Shown piece by piece: positions 17,230 to 26,133 of a DNA stretch of 64,000 bases (within the stretch, counting starts at the first letter, position 1; each line of letters starts with the position of its first letter). The position numbers and the translations under genes were made by a program. The stretch spans positions 62,001-126,000 of the forward strand of contig CAZLOH010000005.1 in NCBI GenBank assembly GCA_964561105.1. Reading direction: 5' to 3'. The notes below the pieces were generated by a model. That model was not told the origin of the DNA and searched no databases. It worked only from the letters and a program-made list of their open reading frames with translations. Source of the stretch: JADLHS01 sp964561105 (GTDB lineage: Bacteria; Verrucomicrobiota; Verrucomicrobiia; Limisphaerales; JADLHS01).

Positions 17230-20200
17230 TCATTGAGAAACCCGATAAAACGCACTCGTCGCGCTGGGAGACGTGACGTACGGGTTGGCGGCGTTGGGAA
17301 TTTCCGTCCAAGGCCCATTCACACTCGGCGCCGACCAGAGTTTCTGTCCGGACGCGGACGGCGACCAGGAAATGGTGACCGAATTTCCGCTCCGACCAAT
17401 CTGCAACGTCACTGCCGGCTGGCTGGTTTCAATGTTCAACAGGCCCTGGAGGTTCACACGCAGGCCGGTCGGGCTGGGCGCGGTCCCGGCGTTGTTCATC
17501 ACAAAGTCGAGCGTGTTGATGCCCGCCACCAATCCACTGGTGATGGTGAACGGAGTGTAGGCGGTGAAGCCCGGCGAGGTGATGCCCGTGCTGACGCCGT
17601 TGACCAGAACATCCGTTACGGTATTGTCCACCGCCAGCGTCCCGACCAGGCTGACACGGCTGAGGTCGTAGCCGGTAAGGTCAAAGGTGGTTTGGTACGT
17701 GTAATCGCCTTCAGCGTTGACGCCCAAGGGGTCGCTGCTTTGGTTTTGATTGGGTTGCGGTGCGATCCATCGAGAGTCGGGGCCATTCGCCAGCCAGGGG
17801 CCGGCGGGCGCAATGGGCCAGACATCGTTCACGGCAATTGCGTCTGGTCCCGGATAACTCACATCCGCACTGGTGGCCAGAATGTAGTGCGGGTCCACCG
17901 CTCCGTCGGCAAGCAATGCCCCATTCGTATCAACACCCGTGCCGTAAAATCCCGGTAGCGGACGATAGGCCACGTTGACAAAGGCATCGGCGCTGACATC
18001 GTTGCCCCACGGATTCGAAACCCTCACGCTGTAGTTGCCCGTGGTGTTGGTGGTCACATTGGCCAGGGTCAAACTGGTGTTCGTTTCGCCCGCCAAATCC
18101 GCATTGTTCTTTCGCCACTGATAACTGATGGGCAGGGTGCCGTCGGCAACCACATTGAGCACCACATCAGACCCCTCCACGACTTTGCCGCCTTGGGGAG
18201 AAACGGCGACGCTGGCTCCCACACCGGGCAGCGTGCGGGCACTGGTTTTCGTGAATTCAACCCGCAGGCCGGTGGGACCGGCAGGCGGAGTGTTGTTGAC
18301 GCTAAATTCGATGGTGTTTTGCCCAGGCAGGAAGGTGGCATTGGTACTGGTGATGGTGAATGAAGTCCAAGCAGTAAAGGATGGGCTCTGCGGAACATTG
18401 ACGGCGGTACCGTTGACGGTGACGGCCGTGCCGGTATTGTCCGAAGCCCACTGTCCAATGATCAGCACGGTATTCGTATCTCGATTGGCGAGATTGAACG
18501 TGGTTCGATACACGTAATCCCCGTCGGCGATTGTCCCGCCGAGGTCGGCGCGGGGGCCGATCCACTTCGATACCGCGCTGTTATTCATCCACGTGCCGAT
18601 GGGGAATTGTTCAAGACCGACGAAGGCGTCGGCTGACGCGCTGTCCGCATTCACTGGGAGCGTCCAGATCGAACTGACCGCTCCGGGGGCCTGGGGCGAT
18701 CCCCCGGCATCAATGCCGGTATTCCGCAGCGAGCTGATGGGCTCCAACAACGAAATCCGAGCCACGAGGCTGGTGACCGATCCGGAGGCGTTGGCCACGA
18801 CCAGGGTGTAATCACCTTCATCCGACAAACCGACCGCCGATAAGGAGAAGGTTGGATTGGTTGCGCCGGCCACGGGCTGGTTGTTGAGCCGCCATTGATA
18901 GGACAAGGGCAGGCTGCCTTGAGCCACCGCACTGAGACTGACCGGTTGGCCGACAACCACGGTAGTGGATTTCGGTTGCATGCCGATCACTGGAGGCGTG
19001 CCCGGTGGCACCGCGATGATGGCGATGTTGTCAATGAGCGCGGTGGTATCGCCACCCTGCGGGTTGCTCTTGACGAACGCCAGTTCCAGGTCGGTGGCGG
19101 CGGCCACAAACATTTCGCTGGAGATCTCGTAATACGGATTGGACCCACCGACCGGCGTCACCGCATGGGCCGGCACCACGGTCACGCCGTTGACCTTGGC
19201 TTCCGAACTCGGCACTCCGCCGGTGCGGGCGTTTTCGTAGTAATGCAGGTAGTATTGATTGCCCACAGTGAATCCGCTTACCACTTGGCTGTTGGTCCCG
19301 TTGTCCTGCATGAACAAAACCTGGTTGCCTTGCGGGATGACGCCGTTGTCGGCAAAGGGGCTGCGGCCGTCCTGAACGGGATTGAGCCCGTGGCCACCCA
19401 ACGTATTCCAGCCCGTGATGGGGCCATTGGCGTTGACGTAGCCCGGCCAAACCGTGAACACGTCCGCTTCAAAGCTGGGGTTGACGATCGCAGTCGCGCC
19501 AACCGTGAGGCGTGCGACCCGGCTTGTCACTGATCCGCCCGCGTTGGCAACGATGACATCGTACAGGCCGGCAATGGCCGGAGTCGCCAAGACTGAAAGG
19601 CTGGAGTTGGTCTCACTGTTGATGGCGGTGCCGTTAAAACGCCATTGATACGTCGGCAGCGGAACGCCCGAGGCGATGACATTGAAGGTTGTTTGCACGT
19701 TGGGGGAGACAATCATGCTTTGGGGATCGCCAGTAATGAGGGGAGCCACCAAGCGTGAATTGGCTTCCCGGTTGGCAAAGCCATACACGTGGAAAGTCGT
19801 ATTGGGAATGAGCGGGGCAAATTTGAGGGTCATCGTTCCGCTCGGATCGGCCGTGTAGCGATAGGAAATGCGGAAGCCGTTATCCAGGTAAAATTGATCC
19901 TGGTTGAAGGTCAGATAGTCGCTCCCGGCACTGGCGGTGATCCAGCGATTAACCTCCGAAGGATCGTCCCAGGCTACCGAGTAGATCGTCATCACGTAAT
20001 TCGTTCCGGGCATCAGGCCGGAGACGGTGATGCTTTCAAATGAACCGGCGGGAACATTTCCGCCATAGACAAAGTTCGCGGCCAGCGTGGTTCCAGACCC
20101 GGTGACAAAATTAAAGGTGTCCCCAACCGGACCTGCCCCCAGGAAAGTGCTGGAAAAACTACCCGCTACGTTTGGGGAGGTGCCGGCCACGCCCGTAAAA

Positions 20201-20916
20201 TTGATGTTATTGATTGTGACATTCGCCGCGGATCCAAAGGAGTAAGCGTGAGTATAATAATACGTCGGGTCCACTCCGGAGCTCGCATCGTCAGTCCACG
20301 CATCAATCGTCCAGTTGCCGGAACTGGGTGCGATTTGAAAATCATCCACGAGCAGGGTTTGGTTGCCCACGGCGTCGTTCACAATCGTCAGCGCCTGTGA
20401 AGCTGCCGTGGCGGTGAATTCAAACGCGACAAACCAGTAGGGGTTGCTTCCGGTGACGGGGGCCGGAGCCATGCCGTCCGGGCCTCCCGGCAGCAAGACC
20501 GCTATTCCATCAATATAGACCTTCAAGTTGGGCGTGTTGGTCGTGGAGGCGTTTGCCCGGAAGGTGACCTTGTACTTTGTGCCGGTATTCAGACCGCTGA
20601 TTGTGGTGCCCAGGGTGGAGGGGTTCCCGGGGTCGGCTTCGTTCGCCTGAATGAACGCGACGTTATTGCCGGCCGGAATCACGCCATTATTTGCAAATGT
20701 GTTGCCGCCGGCGGGGTTGAGCCCAACCCGGTCCGCCGGAGTTCCGGTCCAGCCGGTGATCGGACTATTGTTGGTGATGTACCCGGGCGAGACCGTGAAG
20801 GTATCGGTTTCAAAACTGGGGTTGGGGATGGTCTGGCCAAAGGCAGGCGGGCTCAGCAACAGTGCGACGGTGCCGATTGCCAGAAGCTGGCTGAATGTGC
20901 TTCGATTTAGGTTCAT
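17230..20916 (-). CDS. Secreted multi-module Ig-like protein
   Basis: 1228 residues with a clean signal peptide (1-28, ending PPAFGQ). The N-terminal module begins PNPSFETDTFTVSPGY and repeats later as VNPSFEADVFTVWPGY; both continue to an NNGVIP...GN-x-V block, so it is a DUF642/CBM-like duplication. Ig-like domains follow with the typical YQWRFNG, YQWRLNN and YQWRKNN cores and their partner strands. Two copies of a roughly 165-residue module are shared with the adjacent LTD/CotH protein. The last 65 residues end AFYRVSQ, the shared C-terminal type. No catalytic motif is visible; adhesion or glycan binding outside the cell is inferred. It has its own terminator and a candidate promoter. Confidence 0.85.
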   Translation of the reverse strand: MNLNRSTFSQLLAIGTVALLLSPPAFGQTIPNPSFETDTFTVSPGYITNNSPITGWTGTPADRVGLNPAGGNTFANNGVIPAGNNVAFIQANEADPGNPSTLGTTISGLNTGTKYKVTFRANASTTNTPNLKVYIDGIAVLLPGGPDGMAPAPVTGSNPYWFVAFEFTATAASQALTIVNDAVGNQTLLVDDFQIAPSSGNWTIDAWTDDASSGVDPTYYYTHAYSFGSAANVTINNINFTGVAGTSPNVAGSFSSTFLGAGPVGDTFNFVTGSGTTLAANFVYGGNVPAGSFESITVSGLMPGTNYVMTIYSVAWDDPSEVNRWITASAGSDYLTFNQDQFYLDNGFRISYRYTADPSGTMTLKFAPLIPNTTFHVYGFANREANSRLVAPLITGDPQSMIVSPNVQTTFNVIASGVPLPTYQWRFNGTAINSETNSSLSVLATPAIAGLYDVIVANAGGSVTSRVARLTVGATAIVNPSFEADVFTVWPGYVNANGPITGWNTLGGHGLNPVQDGRSPFADNGVIPQGNQVLFMQDNGTNSQVVSGFTVGNQYYLHYYENARTGGVPSSEAKVNGVTVVPAHAVTPVGGSNPYYEISSEMFVAAATDLELAFVKSNPQGGDTTALIDNIAIIAVPPGTPPVIGMQPKSTTVVVGQPVSLSAVAQGSLPLSYQWRLNNQPVAGATNPTFSLSAVGLSDEGDYTLVVANASGSVTSLVARISLLEPISSLRNTGIDAGGSPQAPGAVSSIWTLPVNADSASADAFVGLEQFPIGTWMNNSAVSKWIGPRADLGGTIADGDYVYRTTFNLANRDTNTVLIIGQWASDNTGTAVTVNGTAVNVPQSPSFTAWTSFTITSTNATFLPGQNTIEFSVNNTPPAGPTGLRVEFTKTSARTLPGVGASVAVSPQGGKVVEGSDVVLNVVADGTLPISYQWRKNNADLAGETNTSLTLANVTTNTTGNYSVRVSNPWGNDVSADAFVNVAYRPLPGFYGTGVDTNGALLADGAVDPHYILATSADVSYPGPDAIAVNDVWPIAPAGPWLANGPDSRWIAPQPNQNQSSDPLGVNAEGDYTYQTTFDLTGYDLSRVSLVGTLAVDNTVTDVLVNGVSTGITSPGFTAYTPFTITSGLVAGINTLDFVMNNAGTAPSPTGLRVNLQGLLNIETSQPAVTLQIGRSGNSVTISWSPSASGQKLWSAPSVNGPWTEIPNAANPYVTSPSATSAFYRVSQ
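17434..17949 (-). repeat. Shared module, copy 2 in the 1228-residue protein
   Basis: Residues about 990-1161. Its landmarks are GVDTNGALLADGAVDPHYIL, WLANGPDSRWIAP, DYTYQTTFDLTGYD, DNTVTDVLVNG, AGINTLDF and GLRVNLQG. It matches the module at 15795-16285 nearly block by block. Confidence 0.75.
18240..18730 (-). repeat. Shared module, copy 1 in the 1228-residue protein
   Basis: A more divergent copy: NTGIDAGGSPQAPGAVS, WMNNSAVSKWIGP, DYVYRTTFNLANRD, DNTGTAVTVNG, PGQNTIEF and GLRVEFTK. The order and spacing of blocks are the same as in the other two copies. Confidence 0.65.
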
Positions 20917-21003
20917 AGGCTTTCTGTTTTAGCGGGTTCTTTACGCCTGTCCGTGGAGACGGTCCTACGGAGAGTTTTTGTTTGCGTGTTCGTGAACGAG
21001 ACG

Positions 21004-21032
21004 TTTTTACCAAAACTATATTCAACCGGCAA
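21004..21032 (-). promoter_or_regulatory. Candidate promoter of the 1228-residue secreted protein gene
   Basis: On the minus strand TTGCCG (plus 21027-21032) and TAAAAA (plus 21004-21009) are separated by 17 bases. The 5' leader would be about 85-90 bases. The region is unusually AT-rich for this window. The assignment is by eye. Confidence 0.3.
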
Positions 21033-21074
21033 ACAAATATGTTGTCGGAAACGAACAAAGCAGGGCGCTGTGAC

Positions 21075-21377
21075 TCACGGGTCAAGCGCGGCTATTGGGT
21101 CATTGAGAGTCGGCTGCATCACGCGCTGGATGTAACCCTGGGCGAGGACCGCAGTCGGGCGCGCCAACCCAACGCCGCCTTTGTGTTGAGCCGGTTCCGG
21201 CGCGTGGTGGTCAGTTGCGCGCAGGTCTGGATCAACGTCTGTCGAGTCCGCTACCCCAAGAGCCGTGCCACCACGCGTCAGTTCCAAGAACGCTTCGCCC
21301 ACCGCGACGGCGGCCCCGCCCGCCTCCAGGCCTTGATCTTCTCCAACCCGCCCACCGCCTGGCGCTTGCTCCCGTGA
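21075..21377 (+). pseudogene. ISAs1-family transposase, C-terminal remnant
   Basis: About 100 residues in an open frame matching the C-terminal part of ISAs1-type DDE transposases: KRGYWVIESRLHHALDVTLG then EDRSRARQPNAAFVLSRFRR, the position of the family's RGHW-x-IEN-x-LHW-x-LDV-x-F-x-EDxSR block. The N-terminal two thirds, with the first catalytic acidic residues, are missing; upstream sequence is AT-rich non-coding. The tail (RVRYPKSRATTRQF...) is not recognised. No terminal inverted repeats were found. It is a dead remnant lying 84 bases from a tRNA gene. The open frame extends back to 20982, but that part shows no similarity. Confidence 0.75.
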
Positions 21378-21461
21378 ATCGCGGCGTCCTGCGGTTGTAC
21401 TGGCGGCGCAGGATTACCATTGCCCGATGCGCGGCGATGCTCTAATTGTTTGCTCCCGGCG

Positions 21462-21551
21462 GGAAGGGTGGCTGAGTGGTTAAAGGCACCTGACTCGAAA
21501 TCAGGAGATGGGGCAACTCATCCGTGGGTTCGAATCCCACCCCTTCCGCCA
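21462..21551 (+). tRNA. tRNA-Ser(CGA)
   Basis: A 90-base class II tRNA: acceptor GGAAGGG/CCCTTCC, anticodon stem CCTGA/TCAGG with loop CTCGAAA (anticodon CGA, codon UCG), long variable arm GAGATGGGGCAACTCATC, T-arm GTGGGTTCGAATCCCAC, discriminator G and encoded CCA. Confidence 0.97.
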
Positions 21552-21635
21552 CTAATCGGTTCGACCACACCGATTCGAGCAATGCGCGGGTTCGTGGCCT
21601 GCGCCACGAGACCGGCACCTGAATTCTGGCAGCCA

Positions 21636-22907
21636 ATGAAAACCCGCAAATTCTCCTGCGTCGTCCTCCCCGCGCTGTCCGCGTGCCTCTGGCTGGTGAT
21701 GTCTTCGACGCCATCCTGGAGTGCCGGTCCTGCCACAGATTGGCCGCAATTTCTTGGACCGCAACGGAACGGCACGTACCGCGGGCCCGCGCTGGCCCGG
21801 TCGTGGCCGAAGGACGGGCCGCCGGTCCTCTGGAAATGCAACGTGGGTGCGGGATTTGCGGGGCCGGCGGTGAGCGGTGACCGGGTGATCTTGTTTCATC
21901 GGCGCGAAGATCAGGCCGTGGTGGAATGTCTCGCTGCCCGGACCGGCAAGGAGATTTGGCAAGCCAGCTACCCGACGGATTACCGGGATGATTTCGGGTT
22001 CGACGAAGGGCCGCGCGCAACGCCGGCGGTGGTGGACGACCGCGTGTTCACGTTCGGCGCCGAGGGTGGTTTGCATTGCTGGAGTCTGACGAATGGTCAG
22101 AGGTTGTGGAGCGTTGACACGGCCAAAGAGTTTGGAACAGGAAAGGGATTTTTCGGCCGGGCATGTTCGCCGCTGGTGTGGAGCAATCTCGTGATGGTTA
22201 TTTTGGGCGGGCGTCCGGGCGCCGGAATCGTGGCGTTTGACGCGGCCAGCGGCAAGGCGAGGTGGACCGCGACGGACGATGAAGCCAGCTATTCTTCGCC
22301 GGTGCTGGCCAGCATTCACGGCCAGACCTATTTGTTTGCTCTCACACGCGAAGCTCTGGTTTGCCTGCACCCGAACGACGGGCGGGTTGTGTTCCGGTAT
22401 CCGTGGCGCCCAACGCTGGGTGCGTCGGTGACCTCGGCCACGCCGTTGATTGTGGATGAGCGGATTTTTCTTTCCGCAAGTTATGGCGCCGGCGCGCGGC
22501 TGTTGCGGTTCCGGGAGGCCGGGCCGGAATTGATTTGGTCCAAGGACGATGTGCTCTCGAACCATTACGCCACCAGCGTGCAACACGGGGGATTTCTCTA
22601 TGGCTGGCATGGGCGGCAGGAGCAGGGTTGCGACTTCCGGTGCGTGGAGCTCGCGACGGGGGAAGTGCGCTGGTCGCAGCCAGGATTGAAGGCGGGCACG
22701 GTGACGCTGGCGGGGGAGGAGTTGTTGCTGCTCACGGAGCGGGGCGAGTTGATCCGACTGCCGGCCTCGCCGGAAGGCTTCGAGCCAACGGCCCGAGTGC
22801 AGGTTTTGCCTTTCGGCGTCCGGGCGACGCCGGCGCTGGCGAATGGTCTTTTCTATGCCCGGAGCGAGAAACAACTGGTCTGCCTGGACCTGACTCGCGC
22901 ACCATGA
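21636..22907 (+). CDS. Secreted PQQ-like beta-propeller protein
   Basis: 423 residues from the ATG at 21636; the open frame extends through the tRNA-Ser gene but that part cannot be translated product. A signal peptide (1-30, ending SWSAG) is followed by DWPQFLGPQRNG, a common opening of planctomycete/verrucomicrobial quinoprotein-like propellers. Repeated blade motifs include LAARTGKEIWQ, WSLTNGQRLW, FDAASGKARW and VELATGEVRW. The fold is that of PQQ dehydrogenases and BamB, but PQQ-ligand residues cannot be confirmed. A periplasmic location is expected. A specific enzyme activity is not supported. It is followed 138 bases later by the lipase-like gene on the same strand. Confidence 0.85.
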   Translation: MKTRKFSCVVLPALSACLWLVMSSTPSWSAGPATDWPQFLGPQRNGTYRGPALARSWPKDGPPVLWKCNVGAGFAGPAVSGDRVILFHRREDQAVVECLAARTGKEIWQASYPTDYRDDFGFDEGPRATPAVVDDRVFTFGAEGGLHCWSLTNGQRLWSVDTAKEFGTGKGFFGRACSPLVWSNLVMVILGGRPGAGIVAFDAASGKARWTATDDEASYSSPVLASIHGQTYLFALTREALVCLHPNDGRVVFRYPWRPTLGASVTSATPLIVDERIFLSASYGAGARLLRFREAGPELIWSKDDVLSNHYATSVQHGGFLYGWHGRQEQGCDFRCVELATGEVRWSQPGLKAGTVTLAGEELLLLTERGELIRLPASPEGFEPTARVQVLPFGVRATPALANGLFYARSEKQLVCLDLTRAP

Positions 22908-23045
22908 TCCGGTGAACTGGCAGCGAACGAAACCAACCCGACTGTGCGCGGAGGTCCGTTCGGCGGTGTGCCGTTGCGAATTGAATCTCGCCTCGGAAAC
23001 GGGACGGGCGCAGGATTGGGCAACTTCCGAAACTTAAGAACGAAT

Positions 23046-24677
23046 ATGCAGGAAAAAGCCTTTCATCCGATCATCTACGTGCGTGGATATGCCATGACTC
23101 AGGCGGAGATTGAAGACACCGTGGCGGATCCCTACATGGGCTTCAATCTCGGTTCGTGCAAAGTGCGCCAGCTCTGGGATGGCACGGTGAAGAAGTATTT
23201 CTTCGAGTCGCCCCTCATCCGGTTGCTGAAGGAATATGGCTACGACGATGTTTACGAGGAGGGCGCGGATCGGGTGACCGACGCCAAAGCCGCGGCCAGC
23301 GCGACGCAACCAGTCCCTTATCGCAGCGTCGTGATCTACCGCTATTACGAGGCGTCCTCGGAGGATCTGGGCACGGGCCAGAAGCCCGACATGAAACGCT
23401 TCGCCACGGGGTTGGGCCAGTTGATTCTCAATCTGCGCGACCGGATTTATCCGAATGGACCGAAGACGGTCATCACGCCGGAAGAAGCCTTGTTGGGGAA
23501 GTTGCCGTTCGACAAGTTCCGGGTCTATCTCGTGGCTCATTCGATGGGCGGACTCGTCTGCCGCGCTTTTCTGCAGAACCCCGCGTTTGGCGAGGCGCAG
23601 GCCCGGAAGCTGGTGGACAAGGTCTTCACCTACGCCACGCCGCACAACGGGATTGAGGTCGGCTTGCTCGGGAACATCCCGAGTTGGTTTTCCCTCTACG
23701 GCATGAACACGTTCAATCGAGATGAAATCGCCCGGCTGCTCGGATTGACCAGGGCGCAGCGCGACGGGGACAATGTGGATGTGATCACCAACTTCGACGC
23801 ACGCCGCGTCTTCAATCTGGTGGGGACGGATCCGGGCGACTACAAGGCGGCCGGCGGCGCGGCCAGCTTTGCGGTGGGTGACGCCAGCGATGGTCTGGTG
23901 CGGATCAAAAATGCGACGACGCGGGGGCGCGTGGGCAAGGAATTTGTCCAGTCACCACAGGCGTTCGTCCATCGCAGTCACTCCGGCTACTTCGGCATCG
24001 TCAACAGCGAGGAGGGTTTTCAGAATCTCACGCGTTTTCTCTTTGGTGACGTGCGCGCGGATGGCTACCTGGAGATTGATGAGCTTACGTTGCCGCCGGC
24101 CGTGCAGGAAAAATATGACGCGGGAAAACAAGTGCGGGCGTCCTATTTGTTTGAAGTCACCGTCAGCGTGCGCGGCAAACCGTGGCAGTTGCACCGGCGC
24201 ACGGTCAACGAGCACAGCGCGATTTTCCGCAAGTTCGATGAATTGTTTCCCAAGCGCGGCGCCCGCCAGAAAGCCCGCGTGCCCGACCGGAGCGCCAGCC
24301 CGATGCTGTTCAATGCGTTTCTCGATCTGGGCCAGAGCCAGACTGGGACGACGCTGGCGTTTGCGACCGACCTCTGCGTTCGTGTGCCTGAGTATCTGGT
24401 GGACGGCCTGTTGTTTTTCAAGAACCACTTTGAAGGCGGCTACCTGTTTCGGGACATGATCCTGATCGAGGCCACTCCGCCCGCCACGGCCAAGGATCGT
24501 TGGAAAGTGGAGTTTCAATTCGCCAATCAGGGGAGCCAACCTCCGCAACTGGCCGCCCGCATCGCAACGGACGGGCCGGTGCTGACGTTTGAAATTCCCG
24601 TGTCTCAGCCCAATCCCCCCGGCATCAGAGCGCGGTTGCGGGTGGAGATCCGGTTCTGGAATGAGTGGAATCGGTGA
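23046..24677 (+). CDS. Alpha/beta-hydrolase, PGAP1/lipase-like
   Basis: 543 residues from the ATG at 23046; the GTG at 22944 would prepend an unlikely basic/glycine stretch. FHPIIYVRGY near the start is the strand leading to the oxyanion region, and YLVAHSMGGLVCR carries the G-x-S-x-G-type elbow with nucleophile S166. TYATPHNGIEVGLLG follows, as in PGAP1-like and lipase-like acyl hydrolases, and SDGLVR and HRSHSGY probably supply the acid and histidine. The C-terminal 170 residues are a beta-rich domain of unknown role. There is no signal peptide, so it acts in the cytoplasm. The substrate is likely an ester or lipid, not determinable here. Confidence 0.82.
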   Translation: MQEKAFHPIIYVRGYAMTQAEIEDTVADPYMGFNLGSCKVRQLWDGTVKKYFFESPLIRLLKEYGYDDVYEEGADRVTDAKAAASATQPVPYRSVVIYRYYEASSEDLGTGQKPDMKRFATGLGQLILNLRDRIYPNGPKTVITPEEALLGKLPFDKFRVYLVAHSMGGLVCRAFLQNPAFGEAQARKLVDKVFTYATPHNGIEVGLLGNIPSWFSLYGMNTFNRDEIARLLGLTRAQRDGDNVDVITNFDARRVFNLVGTDPGDYKAAGGAASFAVGDASDGLVRIKNATTRGRVGKEFVQSPQAFVHRSHSGYFGIVNSEEGFQNLTRFLFGDVRADGYLEIDELTLPPAVQEKYDAGKQVRASYLFEVTVSVRGKPWQLHRRTVNEHSAIFRKFDELFPKRGARQKARVPDRSASPMLFNAFLDLGQSQTGTTLAFATDLCVRVPEYLVDGLLFFKNHFEGGYLFRDMILIEATPPATAKDRWKVEFQFANQGSQPPQLAARIATDGPVLTFEIPVSQPNPPGIRARLRVEIRFWNEWNR

Positions 24678-24713
24678 GCCGAACCGGGCGGTCAGACCGT
24701 TTTGGTGTCGGAA

Positions 24714-25166
24714 TCAATTCGCGCCGTTTTCCCAACGTGCCACCTTGCCCAGGCGACGCAAATGGCGTTCGGCTTGACTGTATTTGGCCGCGAGAAATGT
24801 TTGCACCAGATCCCACGCCACCGCCGGGCCAATCGTGCGTCCGCCCATGCACAAAATGTTCAAGTGATCGTCCTCGACTCCTTGCCGTGCGGAAAAATGA
24901 TCGTGGATCAAACAGGCCCGCACTCCCTTGACCTTGTTGGCGCAGACGGCCGCGCCCACGCCGCTCCCGCAAATCGCCACACCGCGCTCCACCTTGCCCG
25001 CCGCCACCGCCTGCGCCAGCGGCAGGACGTAGTCCGGATAATCATCTTCCGTCGCCAGCTCATGCGCGCCAAAGTCAACCACTTCGTGACCGGCCGCTTT
25101 GAGCTGGGCCAGTATCTCCTCTTTCAACCCAAACCCGGCGTGATCGTTGGCAATTCCTACGCGCAT
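24714..25166 (-). CDS. rpiB: Ribose-5-phosphate isomerase B (RpiB/LacAB family)
   Basis: 150 residues, normal length. MRVGIANDHAGFGLKEEI is the RpiB N-terminus with phosphate-binding DH, and AICGSGVGAAVCANK has the catalytic cysteine C66 and the GSG anion hole. LIHDHFSARQGVEDDHLNIL is the signature around the second catalytic region. The enzyme interconverts ribose 5-phosphate and ribulose 5-phosphate. It lies 27 bases after the 6-phosphogluconolactonase gene on the same strand, so the two steps on either side of 6-phosphogluconate dehydrogenase are co-transcribed. Confidence 0.95.
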   Translation of the reverse strand: MRVGIANDHAGFGLKEEILAQLKAAGHEVVDFGAHELATEDDYPDYVLPLAQAVAAGKVERGVAICGSGVGAAVCANKVKGVRACLIHDHFSARQGVEDDHLNILCMGGRTIGPAVAWDLVQTFLAAKYSQAERHLRRLGKVARWENGAN

Positions 25167-25193
25167 GTCATTCCTTTCCCATCAACTCTCGGT

Positions 25194-25895
25194 TCAACCG
25201 GTTTTGAGTGCTGACGCTGCTACGCGGTCAACGAGCAACAACGCCTTCTCCGAACGAATCAGTCCGGCGGGAATCGTCCGATCGCCCGCCTGCAACCGCG
25301 CAAGCATGGCCGCCTTTTCCGCTCCGGTCGCCAACCAGAGGATGCGCCGCGAACGATTCAACAGCGGATACGTCAAAGTCATCCGCCGGCGGTTCTGATA
25401 AACTCCGGTGAGCGCGACGTCCCGGTCCGCAACTTGAAGCACTGGGTCGCCGGGAACCAACGAAGCTGTATGCCCATCCGGTCCCAAACCGAGATGAGCG
25501 AGATCGAGCACCGGTGGCGTACCGGCAATTTGTTGAAGCACGCCGGCGTAGTCTTTGGCCGCGGCCTCGAGGTCGTCGGCCTCCACGGGCATGGCGTGAA
25601 TCTGTTCCGGTGGCAACGGCGCATGGGAGAGCAAACTCTCGCGCAGATGCGTGAGGTTGCGATCCGGATTCCCGGCTGGCGCAATCCGTTCGTCCACCTG
25701 CACCACATGGATGCCTTGCCAGGGCACGTCCTCATTGGCCAGCGCGCGGAGCATCTGCCACGGCGTTTTGCCGCCGCTCACCGCCATGATGAACCGTCTC
25801 CGCGCCGCCACAGCCGTCCGGGCAGCCGCGGCAATGGTCCGTGCCGCTTCCAGGGCAACCGCTTCGGCGTCCGCGAGAATTTTGATTTCCATCAT
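25194..25895 (-). CDS. pgl: 6-phosphogluconolactonase (DevB type)
   Basis: 233 residues. Motifs of the Pgl/NagB superfamily are present: RRRFIMAVSGGKTP, VQVDERIAPAGNPDRN, and the active-site block DLAHLGLGPDGHTASLVPG. It hydrolyses 6-phosphogluconolactone made by Zwf to 6-phosphogluconate. The start M-M at 25895 is used; the second Met is equally possible. It is first gene of a pgl-rpiB pair. Its partner zwf is 4.7 kb away on the same strand beyond the M48 and glucosidase genes. Confidence 0.95.
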   Translation of the reverse strand: MMEIKILADAEAVALEAARTIAAAARTAVAARRRFIMAVSGGKTPWQMLRALANEDVPWQGIHVVQVDERIAPAGNPDRNLTHLRESLLSHAPLPPEQIHAMPVEADDLEAAAKDYAGVLQQIAGTPPVLDLAHLGLGPDGHTASLVPGDPVLQVADRDVALTGVYQNRRRMTLTYPLLNRSRRILWLATGAEKAAMLARLQAGDRTIPAGLIRSEKALLLVDRVAASALKTG

Positions 25896-26133
25896 AATTA
25901 TTGTGACGTAGCCCGCCTGACTGCACCGCCAGCAGTTCTGCTTGCCGGCAGTGTGCGAAAATTTAGGTGCTGAGGACAGACGAAAATATCAGTCATAGCA
26001 ACCACGCAGGGGGTTTGAGTAGAAATCACAAAAGCCGGATCGTTGAAGTTTGGAGCGCACGGTTTGCCCGTGCTGGTGGTCAATAATTGCGCTTGTTCGC
26101 GGCCAAACTTTGGCGTTGAATCCGTCGCATTCC

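Noticed and set aside
21420..21635. N-terminal extension of the PQQ-like protein through the tRNA-Ser gene
   Set aside because: The frame is open across the tRNA, but a signal peptide starts at ATG 21636 and a tRNA gene should not be part of the coding region.
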